Of a stretch of DNA of 64,000 bases, positions 1 to 12,120 are shown in pieces. Position 1 is the first letter of the stretch. Each line of letters starts with the position of its first letter. A program made the position numbers and the translations under genes. Below the pieces are notes generated by a model, which was not told the origin of the DNA, ran no database searches, and saw only the letters and a program-made list of their open reading frames with translations. Origin of the DNA: Bostrychus sinensis (Eukaryota; Chordata; Actinopteri; Gobiiformes; Eleotridae); NCBI GenBank assembly GCA_020698575.1, contig CM036258.1, forward strand, positions 20,108,795-20,172,794, written 5' to 3'.

Positions 1-430
1 AAACAATTCTGTGCCCACCCTCTTGTTCCACACTTTGTCTTTGTGTTGTGCGCTCCAGACTCCAGCTCCGAGGGGGTTAACAGGACACGGAGACAGTTGG
101 GCCGCACCCACTGGGCTGATTTGAATAACGCCGGCTTTTGGCGCGAGGCTCACATAAGGAGGCAGTCTTTTCTTTGGCGCTGACTGTGGCCCCCACCCCT
201 CTGCGTCCTACCTAGAGTGGCGGGAAAGGCGCTCAGACTGAGACACACTGCATTATGGGAGTCTCGGGCACACCTCGTCCTTTACCTGCAGCCTGTCTGG
301 TTACTATGGAAACCAGCCGGAGACATAGTGTTCTTGGGTATAAGGAGAGCGAGAAAGAGGAAAGAAGATAAGGAGATGATGCTTTTCAAAGTGGCAGACT
401 AGGGGTGGAGACAAAGGCAAGGCGTGAGTG
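1..430. promoter_or_regulatory. Promoter-like stretch with three E2F-type sites
   Basis: Three E2F-consensus motifs lie within 92 bp: TTTTGGCGCG at 136-145, TTTGGCGC at 173-180 and GGCGGGAAA at 219-227. The stretch is more GC-rich than the DNA to its right. No convincing coding exon follows within 2 kb, so this may serve a gene beyond the left edge of the window or be a distal element. The motifs are directly visible; promoter function is inference. Confidence 0.35.
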
Positions 431-458
431 AACAAAGAGGGGGGAGCAGTCTGGACTA

Positions 459-481
459 CCCCCCCCCCCCCCCCCCCCCCC
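459..481 (+). repeat. Poly(C) tract, 23 nt
   Basis: Uninterrupted run of 23 C (poly-G on the other strand). It accounts for the glycine-rich antisense reading frame across it. The length is likely polymorphic and error-prone in sequencing. Confidence 0.95.
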
Positions 482-619
482 GTCCTGTCCCGGGCCCCAC
501 CCCCAACTCACACATAGCACCTCGAGGCTATACTCAAGGAGGATGACTATTATAACCTTAATCAGCCCTTCAAAGCCACCCCTCATTTTGACGAGTAAGT
601 ATTCACATAAGAGAAGGGA

Positions 620-1080
620 ATCTTTTTTTTCTTTTTTTCTTGCTGAGACTAGAATTCATCACATCAAACACAGGAGGAAGGTCATCTGCTTCATCAGCAA
701 TCACACCGCACTCCAGTGACATAATTTGATTTGGTGCTCAGAGGCAAAGTGAGCCACCCCTCTCTGACTCTTTAATGTAAGTGGGTGGCAGCTGACAGCA
801 TCGCTTTTTGTCAAGGCAAAACTTTACCCGCCACAAAATGAGTAGCAGCTCCTCTGACTTCCTGCCTGCACAAAAACAGGAAGTCGGTACTAAACTTGTA
901 CATTGCATTGACTATTGTGGGAAGTGGGCAGTATTAGCAGCTGTATTCAAAGCCTGGGTAAAAGTAGCAATATTTATGGCATACATTGATCTTATAAGAC
1001 TTTTCACATTAAGTACCACCTCAAAAAGATTTGGCTTTCAGTAGCATCTTTAAGGAACATTACTAAATATGGATGAAACA
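620..1080. other. Intergenic, no gene seen
   Basis: AT-rich unique DNA. A 78-codon open frame at 808-1044 has no recognisable domain and no promoter or splice context. Nothing else can be supported here. Confidence 0.6.
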
Positions 1081-1510
1081 TAGAGTAACCAGGACTAAAT
1101 TTGGGTTAAACCAGAATTTAACCAGTTCTAAAACAGGACTTAACCATTTGTAAACCAGGACTAAGCTGTGCCTGCACTCAGGATTGTACACAAGATTTTT
1201 AAAATACTGAGGTCTATAATGTTGACAGCCAGTTTAGTTCTTGCTTCGACCCAGTTTAGTCCCGGTTTAACCTTTGTTTAGTCTTTATTTAGTCCTGGTT
1301 TAGCTGTGATTTAGTCCTGTTTTAGTCTTGGTTTAGTCCTGACTTTTTCCTAAATAAGTTTTGGTTTAGAATATTTTTAATCCTGGTTTAGTCTTGTTTT
1401 TTTCCTGGTTTAGTCTAGCAATAGAAAAATACCAAGGTCTGGACTTCTGTGACCTACGGCCGTGCCTGTTCCACCAGTGAAACCTGTCCCACAGTTTGAG
1501 AACCACTGAG
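1080..1510. repeat. Degenerate TTTAGTCCTGG repeat in inverted halves
   Basis: The left part (about 1085-1170) is built of AACCAGGACTAAA-like units. The right part (about 1230-1425) is built of the reverse complement, TTTAGTCCTGGTTTAG-like units, so the whole could fold as a large imperfect hairpin. It ends in a GTTTGAGAACCACTG motif at about 1494-1508. The same unit followed by the same tail recurs near 55,810-56,048, which marks a dispersed element family rather than local slippage. Confidence 0.6.
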
Positions 1511-1669
1511 TTATAGCATTTAGACCCATCTCAGTACACACTCTATACTGTCTTCTATATTGCAGTAATTGCCTTTTGATGTGTCTGTGGGATGGGGAGG
1601 GGGTCCAGATTAGTGGAGCTTTGACCGGCCAGGAGACAAAGAGCAGGAGATGTTGCTGTAGTGATCTTA

Positions 1670-1811
1670 ATGGGGGGGTGGGGATGGGAGGAGGGGTTGT
1701 CCTGCAGGGGGCTATCGGGGGAGACCAACTAAAGGGGGAGGGGTAGGTAAGGCTTAGAGGGTACTATGCGAAATAAAATAAAAAAAGGGGGGTGGGGGGG
1801 GGGGTGGTTGG
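1670..1811 (+). other. G-rich island, potential G-quadruplexes
   Basis: The G runs of 7, 4, 3 and 4 at 1672-1696 fit the usual four-tract quadruplex pattern. Further G5, G4 and G5-6 runs follow to about 1745, and G6-T-G11 lies at 1787-1804. All are on the same strand, within 140 bp. Confidence 0.6.
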
Positions 1812-2804
1812 AGATCAGGACAGAATTCAAAAGATGCAGCAAGTGTCCCAACTTCAACTGAGGCAACCTTATCCAGAACAATGGAACATCTGCTGCTGAC
1901 AAGGGCTGCACTGTGGTGAGAGGGCGATACTGAGAGGTAACGGCCACTCCGGTTACCACACCAGCAACTACTACTGACAAGCTGATCCAAACAAACAACC
2001 TGAGAAAGGAAGAGAAGCTACACGATTTCTTGGAATTTCTTTATCATTCTTTAATCAGTGTTCAATATCTTTTGCAAAGACTTCATAAAGGGAGACACTG
2101 CAGGCAAAAGGCGGTATTTTAAATTTTGAGGATTTGGGACAGCTCCTTTAACATGTAGCTTTCACACAGAATTAAAGAAAATGTGAAAATGATACATAAA
2201 GTTGTTTATTTTTATTTCAATTGGAATATTAATTTTAAAGGCTGTTTTCTCACACAGATATCTCCACTTCAGGAGCACCTACAATTTCTTTATATGTAAT
2301 TTCTAGCCTGATTTATTGGTCATTTTTCTTCAAACAACAAGGCAAAATGTTTTTTTGTTTGTTTTTTAAGGCTGTTGTCAGTATTTTTTAATTTACTCAA
2401 AGACAAAATAAGAAAAGATGTCCTGTGACGAGCTGCCTAAGGCTCACAGTTACTGGGCTTTATAGCAGCAAACCATCCTTCTCTCTTTTGCTTGTCAAAC
2501 TGATTTGAGTATTGTTTTAATTACATGGAATAGAGGCACAGATTTTAAAATAAATGTGCCATAAAGGATGAAGTAGTGTAGGATTTCTAGAAAGTAGCTC
2601 TGTAAACTTGTAAATTGAGACTGTAACTCTACACTCAGGATCTGCTTAGGAGAGCCCCCGCTGTCTTCTCTACTTTCCTTTTGTTCTTGTCTTGTGAATT
2701 GATGGAAAGGTAAACAATGAAGGAATGCAGTGAGTCCGGGAGGCCAGGCCTAGGGAGAGCCCACTCAAGTGGAACGTCCTATATGTGGACAGGTGGGAAG
2801 AAGA
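1812..2804. other. Intergenic, no gene seen
   Basis: AT-rich sequence. Antisense open frames at 1729-1998 are by-products of the neighbouring G-rich tract. No RNA gene or splice-supported exon was found. Confidence 0.5.
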
Positions 2805-3015
2805 CCAAACTAGGACTAGCACTGTGGCAGTTGTTAATGCTCCTGCCTCAACAAAAGGAGGTTGTGGGTTCAAACCTCAGGCTGGCTGGCTCATGAGCTC
2901 CTCCCCAGGACATGCTTGTGTTAGAGGAATCAGGAATGAATCTAATTTGTCCCTAGTGAATGAATATGAGAGTGAATGGTAATCTGTACGTCTGTATGTG
3001 TTTTAACCCTGCAAC
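2805..3015 (+). mobile_element. tRNA-derived SINE copy
   Basis: A tRNA-like head has an A-box-like stretch (GTGGCAGTTGTTAATGC, from about 2823) and a clear B box GGTTCAAACC at 2867-2876, spaced as in RNA polymerase III promoters. An unrelated body follows. It does not look like a functional tRNA because no acceptor stem closes around it. Family name not determined. Confidence 0.6.
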
Positions 3016-6000
3016 TAACTGGCCACTGTTTATTGTTTACTATTAAGATCCCCATTAGTGTGCCTTACAGCCAGCTACTATTCCTGGGGTCTATCATTAA
3101 AAAACATTACACAAATATCTTATTCATGAATATATGTGACAAATGAAAAGTATAAAAAATACATTTCAATAAAATCATCATAACTTAAAATAAAACTTAA
3201 AAATTGTAAACCATACATTTCGTTTAAATATAAGCTGCCCCTAAATACCTCTTCAATTGCAATATTAAAACAAACTTCTGATCATTTGTTTTGATCAGAA
3301 ATGAGTTTTTTGCCTTTCGTTGACCTGTAAACAAAAGTGCATTTGAGAAAGTTAGTATTTGCCCTAGGAATCAACAAAAACAGTGGAATTTATAGTTTTA
3401 ATATCTTCCAGGTTGAGAATAATAAAGATGCTGATGCCCTGTTGTGAACTATCAGCCAGCCAAGATTTGAGTGCATAGAGTTTACACCTGGCCATTGTCC
3501 AGGGTGTAAATTCTCCGTCTAAGGCTCATAGTTGCTGGGCTGCATTCTGAGTCTGGCTTTTCATCATTATTCCAAAAAAAAAAAAAACATTTCTGTCATA
3601 AGGCAAGATGTCAGAGTTTGCCAGTTCCCGCCTCGTGGTGCTTGGAAGACCTTTTGACGGGTTCATTATAATCAGCCCTGTTGTGTGTTTGGGCCCAGAT
3701 GGCTGTGGCGTTTACACTAACGCGATTAGGATTAGCTCCAGATTAGACAAGCGAGTTAAAAGGCCTGCTTTGCTGACACGACACGACCCCGCTCTGAACT
3801 GGCCAAAATTAATCTCACATAGTGCTACTAACCTGCAATGGACCAGAGAAGAAAAAAAGGCAAAATATTTGGATCAGCGCTTGAACTTTTGACGCTAGGA
3901 ATGTGTGTGCAATTTTGAGGAACAGCTGAGTTTTGACGCACACTTCCAGTCAGCTGAGGCCAGATGTAGCAAGAGGGGGGACATATACAGCCTGTTCCAA
4001 TTGAATCATTGGTGTTATGTAACTGCGGCCCGAGAGCGGGGAGGGCGAGACAACGGAGCTTAAAGGGGTGACCTAGATCTGCGCATTGGTGAAGATAAGT
4101 ACCTGTGGTGAGGACAGGGTAGGCAGGCTGTGATGGGGAGCTGTCACTGAAGCATGTGTGTATATGCAGCAAGCATACAATATACAGTATGTGTTGGTAT
4201 CAGGTGGTCAGGAAGTGGCCACAAGTTTCAGTGACACAACCAGGGAGGAATGTGGGTCAGTAGGCACACACTGAAGGGCTAGAATCAGGAGAAAGTTTTG
4301 TAAACCAACTTTTCATACAATGTCTTTTTCCTCCTTGACCTTTAGTGCCACGAAATAAATGCAAGAAGAAGAAGTCCCGTCTCCAGCTGATTCACTCCCA
4401 GGCAGACTGGTAGCTCCCAATGGGTGATTATTCATTCTGTTACGCCGCATTCTCAAGCAAGAGATCATAAGGCTATCCCAAGATCGAGCCATTCCTCTTC
4501 CTGCTGTGTCCTATATTCGGATATATGTAGGTCACACAGATAAGCAGTGGTGCCCCTAGAATCACAAGCCAGTGTTTATGGTCTGCTTCCTCTGCTGTGC
4601 ATTTGACTGAACTTTACTTATCTTATATAATATGAGTAGCATATGGCAGAAATCTTGCTCAATGTGCTTGTCTATGTATTTTCTGTCACAGAGGGGAGTC
4701 AAGAAAAAAAAAGAGGATGTTGCAAAAGAACTCACAGAACTGTCCCTTTCCAGGAAAACCAAAGAAAAATGTGTTGCTCAATTAAAGATTTGAATCAGAC
4801 CCAGGACAGTTATTTAGATGTTTGGTGCTTTAACGGATTTGAAAAGTTTCCAAGTGATGAGCGCATACTGGAAGAGCGAGTTCAGCAGGTAGAGCTGTGA
4901 CAGGGTTTGTCAGGTTTAGGCACTCGCACAGAGAAGTGGTGTGAGCTGGAGCTCTGCCAGTGCTGCTATGTGGAAGTGAATGACAACTATCATGACTGCA
5001 GCAGAAAAAGTGAAAACACAATTTAGTCACATGTAAAGGAAGATCACAATTAGAACTCATAAAATGTAATTGTGTACTTTTCTTTATTTACAAATTGCAA
5101 AGTAGGTGACAGCAAATGTTATGACTAGAACTCATGAAGTCATGTATCTAGGAGTATGACATTTCTTTTTTCTTCTGTTTATTCAAAATGTTATGGACTT
5201 GTTAGTTTTTAATGTGGGTTCATAAATTGTATTAAAAAAATCTGTTACCATTGCAAGATAGAGCCAAAGATACTACTACCTTCAGCCACAAAAGTTTCAG
5301 TAAACAAACAAATGATTGTTTTTTAGTGGATTATTTACCATTCTGAGATATACAGACTTTGTGGATCAATGAATAGAGAATTTACCCCTAAACTAGAAGG
5401 TTTCTAGATTGAATAGTAGATCTAGGCACTGCTTTTCATTGCAAGATACAGTATAAGGACTTTGTAGCTACATGGATAGAGCATTTACTCCTGAACTCTT
5501 TCCCATTGCAAGATATGGTTGCTTTTGTGCAGTAGTATGACATTTTTTATCTCACAAATCCTTTCAATACAGTGTACTCAAAAAAGAAAAGTGCAAATTC
5601 CTACAGAAGTCTTCAAGTAAGGCGAGGATTATTGTGTTTTAAAAAGTACAAATCTTAAGGCGATATTTGGTCACATCATCAGTTGTCCACAGTCCCACCC
5701 TGACTACATGCACATTCACGCTGGGGGCCCACCCGTCACGTTGTTACCCTGTCTGTACTTGGGGGAGACTGGTAGACTCCTGCGTCAAAGCCATTCTCCC
5801 AAACAGCTACACATCACAGCTGTCTGGGGCTTTATTGTGGAAAATAATTGCAGCCTGCAGATGCCTATAAATAAAACGTACATGGCTCTAAAAGGAGACA
5901 TGTTTTAAAAAATGTGTGCAAAAGTGCTTGTAGACTTTTAGAAGTTCCTGTAAGAGAGTGTTGCAGTGAACATGAGAGCAGAAAATCTGGTTGAGCTAGT

Positions 6001-6185
6001 TTGTGGAGTTTAACAGCCGAAGAGGAGCTTCTGGGAGAACAAAGAGATCTTCTTACCTCATTGTCTTTTACAGGAAAAACTCCCAGATTCTATATCACTA
6101 ACTGAATTTGTACAACATGCACAACATTATGAACCTTGTAGTTGCAGTATCAGGCAGCAAGTAAGCATTTTGTCCTCTTCAAAGT
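3016..6185. other. Intergenic DNA with scattered repeat fragments
   Basis: No supported gene. There is a 9-bp inverted repeat TTCTGATCA / TGATCAGAA at 3276-3284 and 3292-3300 with a 7-nt loop. Partial copies of a CCATTGCAAGATA-type repeat lie around 5250-5275, 5440-5455 and 5503-5516. The stretch 3600-4130 is less AT-rich and holds a 94-codon open frame (3608-3892) that I do not recognise. It could be a conserved non-coding block, but that cannot be judged from one sequence. Confidence 0.45.
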
Positions 6186-6189
6186 TGAT

Positions 6190-6545
6190 GTGTTAAAGGA
6201 AGAAAAATGGGCAGGCATAAGGATTTGAGCAAGTTTGACACATGCCAAATGTGATGGCTAGAGGCCAGAGCATCTCCAAAATTGCAGCTTTTGTGGGCGT
6301 TTCAGCTCTGCAGTGGTCAGTATCTATCAAAAGTGTTGCAAGGAAGGAATATTGGTGAACCGGCGACAGGTGATGCAGGTGGGGAGCGAAGCCCGGCCTG
6401 GGTGGTCCTACTGAAGCTTGCAAAATAAGTTAATGCTCGTTCTGATAGAAAAGTGTCAGAATACACGGTGCATCACAATTTGTTGCATATTAGGCAGGTG
6501 CTATGACCACCAACAACAGGCAGGTGGTCATTATGTTTTGGCTGA
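6190..6545 (+). pseudogene. Tc1/mariner transposase remnant
   Basis: The DNA closely resembles the 5' part of a fish Tc1-like transposase: the start region (GGGCAGGCATAAGGATTTGA at about 6209), the paired helix-turn-helix region, and a segment equivalent to VNAGSDRKVSEYTVH at about 6430-6470. It then jumps straight to the element's terminal sequence (GGCAGGTGGTCATTATG at about 6521-6537). The catalytic DDE region is missing and the frame is broken by stops and indels. This is an internally deleted, dead DNA transposon. The assignment rests on remembered family sequence. Confidence 0.75.
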
Positions 6546-8825
6546 TTGTTGTATTACTAATAGTATTTTATATTTCAAATACCGTCAAAATATCTGAAGT
6601 TTTACTGACAATCTTCCTCCCTTTACTGATTGCTAAAAAAATTTTTGTATTTTAACGCTTGCAATTTCCTATAGTGGTCCAGATACCACCCTCATTTGCA
6701 TCACCATGGTTCTCCATACTTTGCATGTTGGCACACAATAGTTGTCCTGTAGGAGCCAGTGACCAGAATATCTCACACAAAGTGCTTACACCTTGACCCA
6801 TTTGTTTTTTTGTTTTTTTTTTGGGTGATCGAGTTAATGATTTTCCATTGAACTGATACAGCATAGGAAACACTCAGGCCACCACTACCTGGAACTTCAC
6901 ATCTGATTACAACTAACTTTCATTTCCTGGTAGAGTATACAATACAAACAGCCAAATGCATGCTGTGTGTGTCCAGATCAAGTGGCGTCACACACAACAA
7001 TATTTGGTCCTGCATACTAACCAACCAGATGTTTTGCTGCAAGTTCACTACACAACACAAAAATAAACAAGCCTTGAAGTATTTATAAAAAAAACTATAT
7101 ATATATAAAGATTGTAAGACTGTGAGTGAATCCAGGGAGGAGAAAAAGACAGGACAATGATCTTAGCCATAACAAAGAGAAGTCTCTGACAGTTGGTGTT
7201 CAGGGTGTGCCTGGCCTGTCTCTCTGGATATACTTGAATATAAATGCATAACTGAGGTTAATTCACAAATGACTAGAGCTCTGTCTTGAGTCATCAGACG
7301 TGCAGAGGCTTGTTAGTGGGGTCATCTGTGGGTTAGAAGCATGATGCAGGAAATTCCTTTATCAATTAACAAATGTCTTATGCAATGGCAAAGTGGCTGT
7401 ATTTCTGTGTTTTTAAAGCACTGCATATGAAAGAGAATAAATCATGCCATATGTTACATTAGATTTGTGCTGATGTGACTAATTCTAGAATAACACTAGT
7501 TCTTATGAGGCCCATCATCAAGCTCATAGTTACACTGTTAAATACCTGTCAAACCACCCAAATGAAATACTAGTTAATATTTTTTAGATTTAATATTTTT
7601 AGGTAAAAGTATATGTGCAACTTTAAACTGTTCTTAATTAAGGGCTCAGAGTTTGACTACAAGTTGTATCATATGGTATTTGCAGTACACACATGCTTGA
7701 TATATGCTTTACCTTACACAGATGTCACCTCGTCACATGACAAACACAGTCTTTGTTAGTAATACGTCAAAGTGGGAGCAACACCTGCGGCCCTCATCAA
7801 ACCCATGGGACCACACTTTAAAGATACAGACCACTCATGGATGTAGTGTAACCCAGTTGAGAGTATATCAGGCTGGCAGGCATGCAGCAGCAGCTCCAGC
7901 TACTGCAGAGGGGAGGATCCACCACAGTATCACAGCCTTCAAGGGCACTTCTCAAGGACAGGCTCAGTTGTAACCTTCAGTAGACCAGCAGCCGGAGAAT
8001 AGGATGTGCCTATTCTGTGACAGATGCGGCGCACTCTGATGGGCTGATGGACAACTTACACTTGTTTAAGATGAGAGCAACATGCTGTGACATGTTCCCG
8101 TTATTAAATAGAGTAATGGTTAATAGTTATGTATGTTTATATGAAAAGGACAGGAAGGACACTCGAGTACAAAGATTGTATAAAACTTTATGTTGTCATA
8201 TTAGCATGCTTTAAAACCAGAAGCTTTGAAATCACAAAGTGACATGTGGATATAAAGTACAGCAGTGCTACCATTTTTTTCATCAGTTTTCCCATTTTCT
8301 TAACAAAATATATGCTCCACGTTACACAATATACAGAGGAGCTGAGCTAAATCTGGATTCTGCCCCGTTTCAGGAGTAATCAGCTATTATTTACACCAAG
8401 TATGTACAACAGTGATTCATTCATACATATGTACACATGAAGGCATTTATACTTGTTAAAGTGTGCAAAGATGACACATAAACCCACACAATCTCAAGGC
8501 TACACTTATTCAATGTTAACTATTAACAGGTCATTTCCTCTCACCATACAAGGAAGTACCTCAGTCAATGTTGATTAAAAGGAGAACAAAGTCCGTTAGC
8601 CACTGTTTAAAACAATGTGCAAAGAAAACTCTGCATCACAGCACACAGATCTAACTGAGCCTCACCGCCCAGTTCATAAACCAGAAGACATTTCTATAGG
8701 AAGCCCAAGGAAATATGAGTATTCATAGGTATTTACATGAGGCATATGAGATCTACAGCTTTAAATAAAAAAAAATTAAAAAATCACAGCTCTTGAGGCA
8801 GATTATCTGGGTGTCCTGGTCTGTC
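6546..8825. other. Intergenic and probable mycl 3'UTR
   Basis: No second gene is supported. The right part, ending at 8825, should contain the 3'UTR of mycl, transcribed leftward. I found no canonical AATAAA on the minus strand close to the stop, so the 3' end is unplaced. Short open frames at 7704-7973 and 8017-8214 lack domains or splice context. Confidence 0.45.
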
Positions 8826-10458
8826 TCAGGACCTCTTCAGCTCAGACATTCTCCTCAGAAGCTGCTGCTTTCGGGTTTTGAGCCGTTTCTTCTCCTGCAG
8901 CTGCCGTCTTTCCTGACTGTGCAGCTTGTCCAGGTACTCTGTGGCATGGGTCAAAATGGCCACTTTAGGAGTCTTAGCTGACTCCAGTCCGGGGATCTGG
9001 TCCCTCAGAGCGAGGAAGCGGGAGCGCAGGTCATTCCTCCTCTTTCTCTCCAGAAAGTTGTGGTTTTTCCTGCGGTCTGTGTCCTCTGTGTCAGAGGTGA
9101 GTGAGGTGTCTGAGCCAGGGCAGCTCCTCTTACTCTGAGGTTCTTCATCATCCTGATCCTCTTCTTCCTCCTCCTCATCCTCATCCTCAGGCTCAGGGTC
9201 ACTGTCTGGGGAGCGGGCAGCATAGTTGTGCTGTTGTCTGTGCACAGACACATGGAAGCGCTTGGGACAGGGGTCTGCTCTCACTCTGATGGTCACAGGC
9301 TTTCGAACATTCATCAGCTGCATCCTCTTATTCTTATCCACGGTGACCACATCGATTTCCTCCTCATCCTCATCTGGTAATGACAAAACAATTCATAAAT
9401 ACAATAATAATAAGAAAGAAGTATTACTGACTGTGGAAGCAGCTGTTAGAATCTAGTTCACAAGTCAACTATGAGGAAGTGCAATCCATACATGAAACTG
9501 AGGGCTGAGGTGTTAACAGCAGTGGTCAACTATGCCACAGACATTTGTCATGGAGCATTCATCAACTATTTAAATTACAGGGTCTGCTGGCAAGGGGCAT
9601 TCCCTAATTTAAGAATGTGAAACAGTCACTCTCACGCTCTGCCCGTGAGTTTGTAGTACTAATAAATCAGCAGCACCGCCCTCTTGCCGCACTGTGATTG
9701 TAATGCAGAGCTAGTGGCAGGGGGGCGCGGTTTTTAAAAGATATTCACTACAAGCATGTGGCGCATTGAGTAGCTTTGAGGTGACTGCTGCACTTGGTGA
9801 CCCCACTGCACCGTATACCACAGTTATGCAACAGCAGCCAGCCTCTCCAAATTACGCATTGTTGTAGGGCAATATACACCAGAGCGGGATCGGGGTGGGG
9901 CACTGCTAGGGCATGACTGCTTGGTTTCTTACCAGAGGACTCGGAGCGAGACTCGGAGCCAGACGACGCCGACTTCCTGCAGCTGTTCGCCGCCGGGAAG
10001 GTGAGGACAGCCGCGGGATCGACGCAGTCTGTCGCGGCGGAGACGCACTGCGCTTTGGCCGGTCTCACAGCTATCTGTGGCACTGGGTGGACGGCAGTGT
10101 TCGCCGCAGCGCCAGCCGCTGCCCCTCTACCACTGACCTTCTCCAGCTGCTTGCTGGCAGAGAAGCTGCTCCACATGCAGTCCCTGATGATGATGGAGCT
10201 AAGGTTGGCGCACAGCTCCGGTCTGCTGTTGGGGAGGCACTCGTCCTCGTGGTGAATAAACTTAGACGGCCAGCCCAGTTTGTCCCCCGAGGAAAGGTAC
10301 AGAGCAGCCCCGCTAAGTGTCCGCGTGGGAGACATGGGAGGAGTAGGCAACAGCTCGAACTTTTTCCATATGTCCTCGCTTGGTGCGGTTGACTTGTAAA
10401 AATCCTCCTCAGTGTCCAAGCCATCAAGAAAATAGTGCTGATACCAGTCCAACTCCAT
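8826..10458 (-). CDS. mycl: L-Myc transcription factor
   Basis: Basic helix-loop-helix leucine-zipper protein that pairs with MAX, binds CACGTG E-boxes and drives growth genes in the nucleus. Two coding exons: 9933-10458 (526 nt) and 8826-9373 (548 nt). GT-AG sites and phase agree, giving 357 residues. The N-terminus has the L-Myc-type opening (DWYQHYF, EDFYKSTAPSEDIWKKFE) with Myc box I; T39 and S43 in LPTPPMSP correspond to the c-Myc T58/S62 phosphodegron. RDCMW is Myc box II. The second exon has the L-Myc signature EEIDVVTVDKNKR and HNYAARSP, an acidic run, the basic region NHNFLERKRRNDLRSRF and a zipper ending in MSELKRS. HNYAARSP and the short N-terminus separate it from c-Myc and N-Myc. 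Which teleost duplicate (a or b) this is cannot be decided here. Start chosen at the only ATG ahead of Myc box I. Confidence 0.95.
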
Positions 10459-10536
10459 CGTGTAGTTTTAGTTAATAAAATCCAATAGCTTATCCACAGA
10501 CAGTGAAGAGAGCCGTCTGCAGAACGTCCTGTACAA

Positions 10537-11215
10537 CCTAAAAACATTAAACTGTTTAATGAATATCCTTTTACACGAATAAATCCAACGTAACATGTAA
10601 CCTTGTGATAAGGCTCAAATGAAAACACTTCCACAAATGAGACCACATTAATTATTGATTACATCTTCTTGCAGATGCTCGGGTCATTACATAATGCAGT
10701 TATTTAGAGGCCTTCCACTACACTAACTCAGTAATGTGTTTGTAGTTGAGGCACACTAAGTTTAACAGGACTCTCCGACGTTAAACTGTAACCAGATCCT
10801 GAGATGCGTGTCCTCGGTTTTCTCCAAAGTAGCTGCCGCTTTGTTCCGTGGAGCAGGGCAGCCATGTGAACCACAAAACTAGACAACTTTATATCTGCTT
10901 AGACTATTTTTCCTAGACATTTCTGTTTTACGCAAAAGTTTCAAGGCTAGAAAATTACTCACCGGTTCGCCGCAAAGAGCAGGAAGCAAAATCAGGTCAT
11001 CCAAGTCGGTCCGTGAGCTACAAAAAGACCAAAGTGTCCACAGCGGGATAAAAGCTTTCCAAAGACTTGTAAGAAGCGATCTACAAGGTTTTGACGCACA
11101 ATTCTTTTGTTTTAGTTGTGTAAAATAGCCCGGAGTTGGACATCAGGCACTAGATCCGCCCCACGACGTGTAATAAAAGCCACACAGTGCGTTTTTCGCG
11201 CCAGTGAGATATCCT
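10537..11215 (-). promoter_or_regulatory. mycl: mycl 5' leader intron and promoter region
   Basis: A leader intron runs from a donor at 10962 (GTGAGT) to an acceptor just above 10537. It would place a non-coding first exon from 10963 upward and 5'UTR at 10459-10537. Around 11192-11202 is TTTTTCGCGCC, an E2F-type site, in a GC-richer stretch (about 10,950-11,300). Human MYC-family genes also have a non-coding first exon. The transcription start itself cannot be fixed. Confidence 0.5.
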
Positions 11216-11689
11216 GTTATAGGCGATAAAAAGTGCAGGGAGGAGCCTCGGAAAAAAATCTGCAGCGGTAGATCCGGGTAAGCCCCTCAGTTTGCATAAG
11301 GGGCGGGGTCATGTGCCCTAACACGCCCCCCATGATTCCCTGAATGAACATAACTGACTCTATTCTTATCAATAACCACTGCTGCTGATAGGAAATGAAA
11401 ATGTACTGTAACTGTAACTGTAGCGCAAAGAGAAATACAACCATTACATCTGCGTAGACAGTAGATAATATTAAACCTACTGAAATACCAATGCAAGTCA
11501 TATCAGTGGCTATTGTTTAACATCGGGACAATTAAACTCTAATTATCCAATAGCCTACCAGACAAGTTTACCAGTACAGACAGAAATCTATTTAGAGATT
11601 CATTAATATCTGATCATCATAGTCTATCATGTGTCATATCTGCATGTTTACAAATTAGTTACAGACAAATAGTATCTGTATCTGTACTG

Positions 11690-12120
11690 CAGTAAAATGG
11701 AATAAGTAAATAATATTTGCTAATTAGAAGTACTCAACAAAGTTATTGCTTAAGTAAAAGTATTGGATGTAAAGCTTAGCTACTTACATTTTTTGACAGA
11801 ATACAACTATTATTATTACTACTACTACTACTACTACTACTACTAATACTAATACTGCTATTACTACTGCTACTACTACTACACAGTACAAACCTGGTTT
11901 TAAGGCAAGTGACCCAAAAATAGGTCAAAAAAATACTTTTGCAAAGTACTTGTTTAAAACGAACAAACAAACAACAAACAAACAAACAAAGTAACTAGTA
12001 CATGTTACATTTTATTTTCAAATACTTTAAAAGTATTCTTTGGAAGATTTGTAAAAAGTACATAAAATTGTACTTGAGTAAATGAATTGATTAAAAGTAT
12101 CTAGTTACTTTCCATAACTG
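11690..12120. repeat. Dispersed AAGTACTTTACTCAAGTAA repeat with (TAC)n core
   Basis: AT-rich stretch of AAGTACT, TTACTTGAGTAA and CTAGTTACTTTCC motifs flanking a (TAC)n tract at about 11,816-11,880. Related stretches occur at about 12,885-13,080, 15,990-16,075, 44,360-44,737, 48,031-48,352, 53,470-53,941 and 57,808-58,005. Several end in CAGAGGTGG-like inverted termini. This copy has indistinct ends. Confidence 0.55.

Noticed and set aside
2805..3015. Functional tRNA gene
   Set aside because: A and B boxes are present, but no cloverleaf or acceptor stem closes around them. The body continues as a SINE.
6193..6423. 76-codon minus-strand ORF
   Set aside because: Shadow of the Tc1/mariner transposase remnant on the plus strand.
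9913..10392. 159-codon plus-strand ORF
   Set aside because: Antisense shadow of mycl coding exon 2, whose own frame has clear Myc boxes.
11805..11985. Poly-Ser antisense ORF
   Set aside because: Translation of the (TAC)n tract.
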